Source of the DNA: JACOND01 sp965202795
GTDB lineage: Bacteria; Bdellovibrionota; Bdellovibrionia; Bdellovibrionales; UBA1609
Length of the DNA stretch: 64,000 nt
Direction: 5' to 3'
Assembly (NCBI GenBank): GCA_965202795.1
Contig: OZ241848.1
Coordinates: 620,001 to 684,000, forward strand
Made by a program: the position numbers and the translations under genes
The notes under the pieces: model-generated
Told to the model about the DNA's origin: nothing
Database searches by the model: none
The model's input: the letters and a program-made list of their open reading frames with translations, nothing else
In this document: positions 53,201 to 61,743 of the stretch, piece after piece
How the letters are laid out: each line of letters opens with the position of its first letter
How positions within the stretch are numbered: position 1 is the first letter of the stretch

Positions 53201-54706
53201 ATGAGCAGGCTCAAGCTTTTGGGGGCGGGGATTTTTTTGCTGCCGCCGCTTTTTTTAGCTGCCCCCTCTTTAGCCGGGCCGGCTGAGCCGCAAAAGCCGG
53301 GGGGCAAGCCCGAAGCCCCGCCGGATTCAGAGGATTCTTTTAAAGCTTTCGGCGGGATTTCCGCCAAATCCGATCGGGAATCCACAGCGGGGCTGGAGTG
53401 GGAGCATTATTTTTCGCCGCCGCGGCCCGGCTCTCATCATCTGCGGGATTATTTTTCAGCGGCTCTGGATTACAGGCAAACCTGGCGAAAGGGGCATTTT
53501 TCCCTAAAAGGCCATGTTTTGGCCAAATATTATCTGGACAAAAGCCGGGAGCTGTATTTTGACATTCCAGAAATTTACGGCTCTTACAGCTACAGCTTTC
53601 AGAAAAAAATCTACTCCATAGAGTCAGTGGACGCGGCTTTTGGCCGGAAAATCAAAAAATGGAGCTTTGCCGATGATTACTGGGAAATGGGGGTCTGGAA
53701 CCCTCAAAATCTCTGGAATCCCATGAGGGCCTCCTGGAACGGCCTGATTGGCTCGTTTGTTGATATAAACAGCAGGCGCTGGACTTTGAGCCTGTTTGCC
53801 GGGCCTTTGCATCTGCCCGGCAGCCGGCCAAAATGGAAGCGCCCTGAAGGGAGAATATTTTCCTCCTCCCGGTGGTTTTCCTCGCCGCCGGGCCGGGTGG
53901 ATGTGGCCCGGCGGAGCCTGCTGGACATTAAATATCATATTGATCATCCTTTTCTGCTTGATATTCTGCTTCAGCAGAGCTATGCTCTGAGCCTTGAGAT
54001 GCGGGCCGGCCGGGCCGGAAATCTCTGGGCAAAGCTCTCCGGCGGCTACAAGCCGATAAATGATTTGACCATAGCCCTTGAGACAGAGGAGTTTTTAAAA
54101 GTTTTCAGCGAGGAGGGAAAAAAAAGCCAGGTTCAGCCGCAGGTCACCTATTTGCCGGCGAAGCAGTGGGCGCTTTCGCTGGACTCCGGGCTGAAGCTCA
54201 GCCTGAGGGATATAGATTTATCCTGTGTTTTGTCCTCTGGAATCAGCAAAACCGCGCAAAAACAAGATCTGTCCGCCGCCAGCCCCAAGCTGGCCCTTTT
54301 GCATGGCAAAAACGATTTTTCTTATTTTTCGGCCCTTGTGAAGGCCGCCTTCAGCCCGGGGCATTACGCCCAGGCGGGTTACCTGAAATCCTGGCTGAAA
54401 AACAAAAAAGCCAGAGGGGCTTTAAACTTTGACAGGCGCAAAATATGGCATGGCCCGGGCTTTGAGTGGCATTGGGAGGGTTTTTCGCCAAAAAAGCTGA
54501 AGCGGGCGCTGTCTTTTAAATTTAGATACTCCCTGCCTGAAAAGGGCGGGGCGCTTTCAATCAGGGCGCTTTTTTATTTGTTTCCCAAAGTGTTTGTGGC
54601 CGCCACAGCGGATGTTTTGGGGGCGAAAGCCAGCAGCAAAGACAGGTTTTTGGGGCATTTTCAGGCCAATGACTATTTTGGGCTGAAGGCGGCTTATGTT
54701 TTTTAA
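53201..54706 (+). CDS. Outer-membrane beta-barrel protein (paralog)
   Basis: 501 aa; CAGGAGG before ATG 53201. Signal peptide MSRLKLLGAGIFLLPPLFLAA, then a short Pro-rich linker and a barrel ending FGLKAAYVF. It shares the D-Y-W-x-x-G-x-W motif and overall layout with the 49344 protein. It lies 31 nt after the EF-hand gene, so the four genes probably form one unit. Confidence 0.82.
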   Translation: MSRLKLLGAGIFLLPPLFLAAPSLAGPAEPQKPGGKPEAPPDSEDSFKAFGGISAKSDRESTAGLEWEHYFSPPRPGSHHLRDYFSAALDYRQTWRKGHFSLKGHVLAKYYLDKSRELYFDIPEIYGSYSYSFQKKIYSIESVDAAFGRKIKKWSFADDYWEMGVWNPQNLWNPMRASWNGLIGSFVDINSRRWTLSLFAGPLHLPGSRPKWKRPEGRIFSSSRWFSSPPGRVDVARRSLLDIKYHIDHPFLLDILLQQSYALSLEMRAGRAGNLWAKLSGGYKPINDLTIALETEEFLKVFSEEGKKSQVQPQVTYLPAKQWALSLDSGLKLSLRDIDLSCVLSSGISKTAQKQDLSAASPKLALLHGKNDFSYFSALVKAAFSPGHYAQAGYLKSWLKNKKARGALNFDRRKIWHGPGFEWHWEGFSPKKLKRALSFKFRYSLPEKGGALSIRALFYLFPKVFVAATADVLGAKASSKDRFLGHFQANDYFGLKAAYVF

Positions 54707-54866
54707 GCTGCCGGGCGGGCCGCCGGGCCGCCGGGCCGCCGGGCCGGAAAAAGCCTGGGGATTGATGGGGGAGTGGCGGGGGAGCAAAACCTCTTGATTT
54801 TTTGAGGCTTTTGCGGTAAATAAAACAGCCTTGAAGCGCCTGGAGAGCTGGCGCATTGGAGAATGC

Positions 54867-57032
54867 ATGAAGAGCCTGGATTTTTTTTGGCGAAAGCCTG
54901 TTTTTGCTGCCTGGAGCGCGCCCTTTATTGCGGGGGCGGCCTGCCTTTCCGGCTGCGGATGGCTTGGAGAAACCCCGCATGATCCGGTTTATCAGTTTCA
55001 AACCATGGACGCGGCCTGCGGCGCGATGGACTACAAAAACGCTTTTAGGGATGTTTTTAGGGAAGAAAGCGCGGCGGCCGCTTCGGAGGCAATCAACGGG
55101 GTTTTTGACTGCCTGATATTTAAAACCAGGCAGTATAAAAACGCCATTCGGGGAGAATCCTTAAACAAAGAGCAGCTGAAAAACCTGCTTAATGAGGAGT
55201 TTATAAAAACCGGCAATATTGCCCCCGCGATAGACAAAATAACCTCCCCCGGTTATTTTGACCGGTTTTTGAATCTCAAAAATATTGCCATGTCTCTGCT
55301 TGGCCAGCAGCAGGCCTCTGGAGGGGAGGGCATCCGGCACAGGCAAATCTGCCGCGACTCCGGGCATAAAAACAGCTTTATCCGCATGGCTTCCGCAGAG
55401 CAGGCCGCCTACCCGGCCCCGCTGCCCCGGGCAGACAGCCTGTCCAAGGCGGAAGTGGATGTTTTTATTCAGTTTTTAGAGGACTCGCGGCGGTTTTTTC
55501 TCTCTCTGGAGCTGGCCTCAAGCCTGATATTTGAGGAGCTGCTTCAAACAGATATTGCCGAAAATGGGCAGATCCCCCTTGCGCTTTTTCTTGAAGGCCG
55601 CGGCGGCTCAGATGGCGAAAAAAACGGCTTGTTTGAAATGCCTCTTGAAGGGGCTGAGTCAGAGGGCTGGCGGCGCCGGGTTCGGCTGGCTGAAGGAGCT
55701 TCTGAAGAGGCGGATGCCTGGAGGCGGCGGGTTCGGCTGGCTGAAGGGGTCTCTGAAGGGGCCGCTGGGGCGGAGGCCGGCCCGCCTCTGGATTCTGCCG
55801 CTGCCAGGCCAGAGGGCGGAGAAAGCGGCTGGCTTAAAAAAGCGGCGGCCGCGGCTTTTGATTTTGCCGCTGATTTTTCCGAAAGCGCTGTCATGCGCAT
55901 CAGCCGAGCCTTCGGCCCGCCTGAAGAGGCTGCTGAAGGGGCTGCTGAAGGGGGGGCTTCCGCTGATCTTTCCGAAAGCGCTGTTTTAAGCGGCGCGGGC
56001 GGGGAAACTTCCTCCAGCAGCATGCCTGAAAGCGCGGCGGAAGCGGACATGCCTTTCAATGACTCGCCTGAGAGCGCTACTGATGAGGGCCGCGGCGGAG
56101 AGCCGGCGGCATCCTCAAGGGAAGCCGGCCGGATTCAAGAGGCAAAAAGCGCCGCGGATTATATGGAAATCTATATGCTTCCCCTTCTGGAAAAGCGCCT
56201 TGCCGGCAGCGCGCCGGGTTTTTTTCAGTCAATAGCTTTAAATGAGCGGCCCGGCCGGGAGGCCGGCGGCGGAACAGGCCGCGAGGCCGGCAGCGCGCCT
56301 GACAATCAACCAGCCCCGGAGGCTTTTTTATGGAAGGCGGGGTTTAGCGCCTCAGCCCCCGCAGCGGGCCAGCAGCCTGAATATCTGGAAAAATGGAGGA
56401 ATATCCAGGAGCGGCAGCGCGAGCGGAGCGGGGCATGGCAGAGACATTCAGAGCGCAGGCAGAGATACCGGCAGGGCCGGAAAAGAAAAAAAGCTTTGGA
56501 GGCTTTGAGCCGGATGCTCATGCTTCATGAGCCGGCTCCCGGAGCCGCCCCCTCAGAGGGCTTTTTGACAAGGGGGCATGTCAAATACGCGGTTTTTAAC
56601 ATTATGCTGGCGGAAAGGGTTTTCAGGCTGTATGACTCCAACAGGAATTTTGTCTTGGACAGAGGCGAGACAGACAGCCTTTTGTGTTTTGTTGAGCCGG
56701 TTGTTTCCGTTATATCCTCCCTTTATCTGGAAGGATGGGAGGATGGCTCCGCAAAAAGCTTTTACAAATGGATGGCCAGCCCGCAGCATGCCTTTTATTA
56801 CACTGTCCGATACAAAAAGCCGCCCGGCGGGACTGTCTGGTCTTCGGCCGGCTATGGCTGGCAGCGCCTCACCGGCGGCCTGAATGAAGTCTCGCCGCTT
56901 TCTTATGACGGGGCTGTCCGCGCGCTTGAGGCTTTGTTTGCAAGGTATTTCCCCTACAGGTATATGGGGCATAAAGAGGAAGTCCGGGAGGAACGCGCCC
57001 AGCTGCCGGGCGAAGATTTCCTTTATCCCTGA
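54867..57032 (+). CDS. EF-hand lipoprotein with a repetitive central segment
   Basis: 721 aa; GGAGAATGC before ATG 54867. Lipobox CLSGC. The N-terminal helical domain is followed by a low-complexity Ala/Glu/Gly/Ser region (about residues 260-420) that includes a repeated WRRRVRLAEG unit (DNA about 55666-55750). Near the C-terminus an EF-hand loop, DSNRNFVLDRGE, is clear. Similar in plan to the 50866 protein. Its stop overlaps the next start by one base. Confidence 0.75.
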   Translation: MKSLDFFWRKPVFAAWSAPFIAGAACLSGCGWLGETPHDPVYQFQTMDAACGAMDYKNAFRDVFREESAAAASEAINGVFDCLIFKTRQYKNAIRGESLNKEQLKNLLNEEFIKTGNIAPAIDKITSPGYFDRFLNLKNIAMSLLGQQQASGGEGIRHRQICRDSGHKNSFIRMASAEQAAYPAPLPRADSLSKAEVDVFIQFLEDSRRFFLSLELASSLIFEELLQTDIAENGQIPLALFLEGRGGSDGEKNGLFEMPLEGAESEGWRRRVRLAEGASEEADAWRRRVRLAEGVSEGAAGAEAGPPLDSAAARPEGGESGWLKKAAAAAFDFAADFSESAVMRISRAFGPPEEAAEGAAEGGASADLSESAVLSGAGGETSSSSMPESAAEADMPFNDSPESATDEGRGGEPAASSREAGRIQEAKSAADYMEIYMLPLLEKRLAGSAPGFFQSIALNERPGREAGGGTGREAGSAPDNQPAPEAFLWKAGFSASAPAAGQQPEYLEKWRNIQERQRERSGAWQRHSERRQRYRQGRKRKKALEALSRMLMLHEPAPGAAPSEGFLTRGHVKYAVFNIMLAERVFRLYDSNRNFVLDRGETDSLLCFVEPVVSVISSLYLEGWEDGSAKSFYKWMASPQHAFYYTVRYKKPPGGTVWSSAGYGWQRLTGGLNEVSPLSYDGAVRALEALFARYFPYRYMGHKEEVREERAQLPGEDFLYP

Positions 57033-58477
57033 TGGCGCGGGGGCGAATGGGACAGGAAACCAGACAGACCAGATACACCGAAGAGCATGAAAAAGAGTTT
57101 CTCCGCCGCCTTCAGAGGGAAACCGCGCTCCTCTGCCAGAGGATAAAAGCCGGAGATTTTTCCAGCTCCCCTCTAACCTGCGGCTATGAGGCTGAAGGCT
57201 GGATCATTGACAGCCGGGCGCTCCCTCTGGCCTGCAGCCACAGGCTTTTGGAAAGCCTTGCCGACCCCCGCATCACGCCGGAGCTTTCCAAATGCAATTT
57301 CGAGATCAACGGAAACCCCTTTCCTGTTGACCAAAACTTAAACCGCGCTTTAGAGAGGGATTTTCGCTTTTACCGGGAGAAATGCCATAAGGCGGCCCGC
57401 AGCGAAAACGCGAGAATCATGTTTATCGGGACCTATCCAGACCTGACAAAGATCCCTTTTGGAATGGGGCAGATTTATCCCCGGAAAAGATATCATGCCA
57501 TTAACAGGCGCATTCATGCCCTCAGAGGCGGGCCGGCGCGGATAAATATCCGCGGGAAAGACCTCCTGCAGGTGGAAACCTCCAATATTATGCTTGAGGC
57601 GGGGACAACCTCCCTTCAAATTCATTTGCAGACCGGGTTTTCAGAGGCGCGGGATTTTTACAACGCCGCCCTGCTCGCAAGCCCTGTGATGTGCGCCCTT
57701 TCCGCAAACTCCCCTTATGTTTTGGGGAAAGAGCTGTGGGACGAGTCCCGGATTCCCCTTTTTGAGCAGGTTATCTCTTTGAAGGCGGAGCATGAGGGCC
57801 GGCCCCTGCCCCGCGCGGGGCTTGGGGCGGGCTTTGTCCGCGAAAGCGTGTCTGAGCTGTTTGAGCAAAACCTCTCTCATCCTGTTCTGCTTCCAGAGCT
57901 GGCGGATCGGGGGGATGAGGGGGAAAAACTAAGGCATCTTTTGTTTCACAACGGAACAATATGGAGATGGAACCGCCCCCTGATTGGCTTTGACAAACAG
58001 GGGCGCTGGCATTTTCGCATTGAGCACCGGGTCCCCTCGTCCGGCCCCTCTCTGATTGATATGAGGGCCAACATCTTTTTTTTCATCGGATTGCTTTATG
58101 CGCTGAAAAAACAAGTTGCCAAAGAGGGGATCTCCCTGCCGTTTCATGATCTGGAGAAAAGCTTTTATCAGGCCGCGCGGAGAGGGCTTGCGGCTGAGAT
58201 TTCCTGGCCGGGCAGCGGAGAGGGAAAAATAAGAGACTTGATTTTGCTTAAGCTGCTTCCCCGCGTCTGGGAGGAGCTGAAACAGCTGCCGCTGGCCGGA
58301 TCTGAAACTGACAGGCTGATAAATCATGTGATAAAGGGCCGGGCGGAAAGCGGGCGAACCGGCGCCTTTTGGCAGAAAGCCTATATCCAAAAATTTGGAA
58401 GGCGCTTTGACAAAATGGCGGAGGCCTGCTGGCAAAACCAGGAGCGTGACCTTCCCGTCTGCCAGTGGAGGGTTTAA
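57032..58477 (+). CDS. Glutamate-cysteine ligase-like enzyme
   Basis: 481 aa. The pattern CGYEAEGWIID, KCNFEINGNP, VETSNIMLEAGTTSLQIHLQ and SANSPYVLGKELWDESRIPLFEQ is that of the GCS2-type glutamate-cysteine ligase superfamily, which joins glutamate and cysteine in the first step of glutathione synthesis. Some relatives (YbdK group) have weaker or other ligase activity, so the substrate is not certain. It overlaps the EF-hand lipoprotein gene by one base and is followed by a zinc acylase-like gene. Confidence 0.8.
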   Translation: MARGRMGQETRQTRYTEEHEKEFLRRLQRETALLCQRIKAGDFSSSPLTCGYEAEGWIIDSRALPLACSHRLLESLADPRITPELSKCNFEINGNPFPVDQNLNRALERDFRFYREKCHKAARSENARIMFIGTYPDLTKIPFGMGQIYPRKRYHAINRRIHALRGGPARINIRGKDLLQVETSNIMLEAGTTSLQIHLQTGFSEARDFYNAALLASPVMCALSANSPYVLGKELWDESRIPLFEQVISLKAEHEGRPLPRAGLGAGFVRESVSELFEQNLSHPVLLPELADRGDEGEKLRHLLFHNGTIWRWNRPLIGFDKQGRWHFRIEHRVPSSGPSLIDMRANIFFFIGLLYALKKQVAKEGISLPFHDLEKSFYQAARRGLAAEISWPGSGEGKIRDLILLKLLPRVWEELKQLPLAGSETDRLINHVIKGRAESGRTGAFWQKAYIQKFGRRFDKMAEACWQNQERDLPVCQWRV

Positions 58478-58602
58478 GCCGGCGCTTCGGGTTTGGGGCT
58501 GGCGGATTTTGTTTGATTTTTCCTGTTTTTTCGCTTATAAAGCTCCCTGAAAACTCTAAATGTGACTGGCATAAGCTGTTTTTGGCGGAGAGGGATAAAG
58601 GC

Positions 58603-59817
58603 ATGAGCCTGCTGGATTTAAACATGGATTTAAAAGGGGATTTAAAAATCCTGCGCTCGGCGCCGGAGGGCTTTTTGGACATCGCGCCCCGGCAAATTAC
58701 AGACATCATCAGCCGGCCCTCAATTCTGCATTTAAAGGGCGGCGGCTCAGGCCCGGCGGCGGAGAGGCCCCTTTTTGTCTCTATTCTGCTTCATGGAAAC
58801 GAAGTCTCCGGCCTTAAAATTGTTCAGAGGGTTTTAAAAAAGCTTGGAAATCAGCCGCTTCCCTCAGACCTAATCATTTTTGCCGGCAACCCCCAGGCCT
58901 GCGCCCGCGGGGAGCGGTTTGCGGCCGGACAGCCGGACTTTAACCGGATATGGGGCGCGGGGGATTCCAAAGAGCATGGCATGGCCCGCGCGGTTTTGAG
59001 ATACGCAAGGGGGCAAAACATCCGCGCGGCGATTGACATTCACAACAACTCAGGCAAAAACCCCCTTTACAGCTGCATCAGCGCCAAGGGCGGGGATTTT
59101 GTCAGGCTGGCTCAGGCCTTTTCAGAAAATGTGGTTTATTTTACCAAGCCGGATACAGTTTTATCCAAAGCTTTTTCTGACACAGCCCCTTCGGTTGTGA
59201 TTGAGTGCGGGATCTCCGGGGAGGCCCGCGGCGTCCGGCGCGGCGCGGAGTTTTTGGAGAGCGTCTGGCTGAAGGGCGGTTTGTGGAAAGAGGCGCGGAT
59301 CAGGCCCGCCCATGTCTATCGCGCCTTTGCCAAGCTTTGCCTTGGCCCGGAGGCTGAGGTCTCTTTTTCCGCGGATCTGGAGGCGGCGCTTTTAAAGGGA
59401 GCGGGCCTGCGCCTGAGGGATGACTTTGATGAGCTGAATTTTCAGCGCCTGCGGGAAGGCGCTGTTTTAGGAGCCTTTGGGCTTGAGGAACGGCCGCGAG
59501 GCCGGCCCTCTGAACAGGAACAGCCGCAGGGCCGGCCCTCTGAACAGGAACAGCCGCAGGGCCAGCCATCTGAACAGGAACAGCCGCAGGGCTGTCCAGA
59601 TAAACATGCTCGCCGCGCCTCATTGATCAAGCTGATTGACAGCCGCGGCCGGGATATTTTTGATCAGTTTTTTTCGCTTGCCGGCAGGCGCCTGACAGTC
59701 AAGTCCCCGCTCATTCCCTCTATGTTTACAAAAAACATCAAAATAGCCAAAACAGACTGCCTTGGCTATGCCATGAAAAAAATCCCGATAAAAGACTTCC
59801 TGTCCGGCAGCTTCTGA
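58603..59817 (+). CDS. Aspartoacylase/succinylglutamate desuccinylase-like zinc hydrolase
   Basis: 404 aa from ATG 58603 (GAGAGGG upstream). The M14-type zinc ligands are HGNE (H64, E67) and IDIHNN (H147), with FNRIW supplying the substrate Arg. These enzymes deacylate N-acyl amino acids or trim peptides. Residues about 297-335 are a low-complexity insertion of four 30-bp units (RPSEQEQPQG) that carries sequence of the rpn-array repeat family. Downstream it converges with the Zorya-like operon. Confidence 0.82.
   Translation: MSLLDLNMDLKGDLKILRSAPEGFLDIAPRQITDIISRPSILHLKGGGSGPAAERPLFVSILLHGNEVSGLKIVQRVLKKLGNQPLPSDLIIFAGNPQACARGERFAAGQPDFNRIWGAGDSKEHGMARAVLRYARGQNIRAAIDIHNNSGKNPLYSCISAKGGDFVRLAQAFSENVVYFTKPDTVLSKAFSDTAPSVVIECGISGEARGVRRGAEFLESVWLKGGLWKEARIRPAHVYRAFAKLCLGPEAEVSFSADLEAALLKGAGLRLRDDFDELNFQRLREGAVLGAFGLEERPRGRPSEQEQPQGRPSEQEQPQGQPSEQEQPQGCPDKHARRASLIKLIDSRGRDIFDQFFSLAGRRLTVKSPLIPSMFTKNIKIAKTDCLGYAMKKIPIKDFLSGSF
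59491..59606 (+). repeat. Repeat-family insertion inside the hydrolase gene
   Basis: Begins CGGCCGCGAGGCC and ends GGCTGTCCAGATAAACA, both matching (in reverse) the spacer repeats of the rpn array (e.g. TGTTTATCTGGACAGCC at about 44058). The interior consists of three to four 30-bp units, in frame, so the enzyme is lengthened and not broken. Confidence 0.8.
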
Positions 59818-59870
59818 GCTTGCGCAAGCCAGCCCCGGCGCTTAGCCTCTGTTTTTGCCGCGCCCGCGCG

Positions 59871-60731
59871 CTAAGAGCCTTCCTGATTCTGGCAAGAAGC
59901 TTTTGCGGGCGGGCTTAAGGGCATTGGAAAAGCTGCTTTGGGGGGAGACATAATCAGGCGGATATCAACCCGCCGGTCTTTGCTCTTCCCCTTCTGAGCC
60001 GGGCCGCAGCAGCCCTGGGCATTGCTCCGCCTTAAATTGCCGTAAGAGGCGATTCCAAAAAGCGGCATCCCCTGGCTGTTTATAAGAAAGTAAAGATAAT
60101 TTCCAGATGGTTGTGAATTTTGAGTTCCCTCCTTATAACGCAGCAGCTCCTGAAACACAGACTGAGATCTTTTGATCGCCAAATCAAAATTCGTTTTAAT
60201 GCCCCGTCTTTTTAAAGGTTTCCCTATGGGGTCTGAGTCCGCATGGCCCTCAATTAAAACAGTTTCAATCAGGCCGTGTTTATCTGGGTAATTTTTATTG
60301 CAATATTCTCTCCAGTTTTGCAGGCTGTTTTCCCATTTTTGCCGATCCTCCCCTTTCCTGCATGCAAGCCATTTTTTCTCTGCTGCCGGGCTGTTTAAAT
60401 CAGAATAGCAAATCAGCCGGGCCTGCAGTATTTTTTCAATTTCTTTTAAATCATTTTTCCCCCTCTGATTGAGAGCGCGCCGGCCGGAATCAAAATACGG
60501 GCCAATAAGCCTTAAAACCCCCGCAGCTTTATTACACTCAGCTTTTATGACCGAGAGCTTCTGTTTGTTTATCTCCAGGCAAAAATGATCCAAAAGAATG
60601 CTTCTCTCTTTGACGCCTCTTGCCCTCTCTTTATAAACGCGGGCTATAAGAATAACCGCAATAAACAAAAAAACCATCATCAGGCCTGTCATCATGTCTG
60701 AGATGCTGATCCACTCTTTTCCGGCTTTCAT
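59871..60731 (-). CDS. MotB/ZorB-like protein with OmpA domain
   Basis: 286 aa; GGAGGATAAAGCC before ATG. EWISISDMMTGLMMVFLFIAVILI is a MotB-type plug and single membrane helix with the proton-binding Asp (D12). The C-terminal OmpA-like peptidoglycan-binding domain has IEGHADSDP (162-169), NFDLAIKRSQ and DRRVDIRL. In Zorya systems ZorB forms, with ZorA, a proton-driven motor anchored to the cell wall. It is the third gene of the operon, 4 nt after the HNH gene. Confidence 0.85.
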   Translation of the reverse strand: MKAGKEWISISDMMTGLMMVFLFIAVILIARVYKERARGVKERSILLDHFCLEINKQKLSVIKAECNKAAGVLRLIGPYFDSGRRALNQRGKNDLKEIEKILQARLICYSDLNSPAAEKKWLACRKGEDRQKWENSLQNWREYCNKNYPDKHGLIETVLIEGHADSDPIGKPLKRRGIKTNFDLAIKRSQSVFQELLRYKEGTQNSQPSGNYLYFLINSQGMPLFGIASYGNLRRSNAQGCCGPAQKGKSKDRRVDIRLIMSPPKAAFPMPLSPPAKASCQNQEGS

Positions 60732-60735
60732 GGCT

Positions 60736-61584
60736 TTATCCTCCGTTTTTTTTAAATTTTCCGCCGCATTTTTTTAAAAATTCTTTATATTCAGGAGTCT
60801 TCTTTATATGGGCATGCCCCGGCTCCTCAGAGTGGCATTGAATGCAGAGCGGCTTTAAATTGCCCAGCCTGTTGTTGCTCTTGTTTCCGTCAATGTGATG
60901 GGCATGAAGAAACCTCCTGCAATTTTCCTTTTTAAAGCAGCGCCGGCAGCGGCGGCAGATCCAGCCGGCTCTCTCTTTGATTCTGTTTGAAATTTTGCCC
61001 CAGTCTTTGGTATAATCATTGGGAATGGCGCAGAAATCATATTTTATGCTCCGGTCCGAAAACCCTAAATCCCGCGGAAGGCTTTTAAGATGCTCTTCAA
61101 GGGGAAAGTCCCGCTTTTCCCATTTTGCGCCAAAACTCTTGTTATATTTATCAAGGCAGAGCTGGCAAACCTCAAGCTTTTTCTCAAATTTTTTGATTTT
61201 TCCGGTTTTGGGGTCTTTTTTGATCAGGCGGCATTTTTCAGGCGCGCCGCCAAGGGCGCGGTATCTATGCCTCCTCCCCTCCTCAAACATCTTCTTTATT
61301 TTTTTGCAATAAAGGATATGCAGCCTGGGATCATTCCAGCCGGGATCCCAGGAGCTTATATCCGCGATATAAATAAGCGCTTTTCGGATATCGCCGTTTT
61401 TCAGAACTGTAAAAAGCCAGCCGCCGCCGGCTGAAAAAACATCCTCCAGATCTATGTCAATCCCCTCTGTTTCAAACCGCGCGGCCTCTTTCTCCTCCTC
61501 CGTTAACTCTGCTTTCACATTAACGCCGTATTTTTTAACAGCCTCCACAAGCTCTTTGAACGGGTTTATACACACTTCTTTCAT
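60736..61584 (-). CDS. HNH endonuclease of the Zorya-like operon
   Basis: 282 aa. The C-terminal HNH domain has CRRC (210-213), HAHHIDGNKSNNRLGNLKPL (228 onward) and CIQCH (247-251). A second CQLC pair lies at 140-143. The N-terminal 130 residues are of unknown fold. In type II Zorya the effector ZorE is an HNH protein, usually encoded after zorB; here it lies between the motor genes. GGAGAGAG precedes the ATG. Confidence 0.85.
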   Translation of the reverse strand: MKEVCINPFKELVEAVKKYGVNVKAELTEEEKEAARFETEGIDIDLEDVFSAGGGWLFTVLKNGDIRKALIYIADISSWDPGWNDPRLHILYCKKIKKMFEEGRRHRYRALGGAPEKCRLIKKDPKTGKIKKFEKKLEVCQLCLDKYNKSFGAKWEKRDFPLEEHLKSLPRDLGFSDRSIKYDFCAIPNDYTKDWGKISNRIKERAGWICRRCRRCFKKENCRRFLHAHHIDGNKSNNRLGNLKPLCIQCHSEEPGHAHIKKTPEYKEFLKKCGGKFKKNGG

Positions 61585-61597
61585 TTTGCTCTCTCCG

Positions 61598-61690
61598 TTA
61601 ATTCTGTTTGCCCGTCAGTGTCAGCGCCATGTTTTTTTTAACAGCCCCCAAAAGCTCTTTAGCCAGACTTATACAATCTTTTATTTTGGC
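61598..61690 (-). pseudogene. Degenerate duplicate of the HNH gene start
   Basis: Read on the minus strand, the spacer encodes ISLAKELLGAVKKNMAL with a stop after it, similar in DNA and protein to CINPFKELVEAVKKYGVNV at the start of the HNH gene. It ends with the same TTAACGGAG string. Confidence 0.6.
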
Positions 61691-61743
61691 TGCTTTTTAT
61701 TTAAGCCTGTTTGGGCCTGGCATAAATCCGCCGCTTTTGCCTG

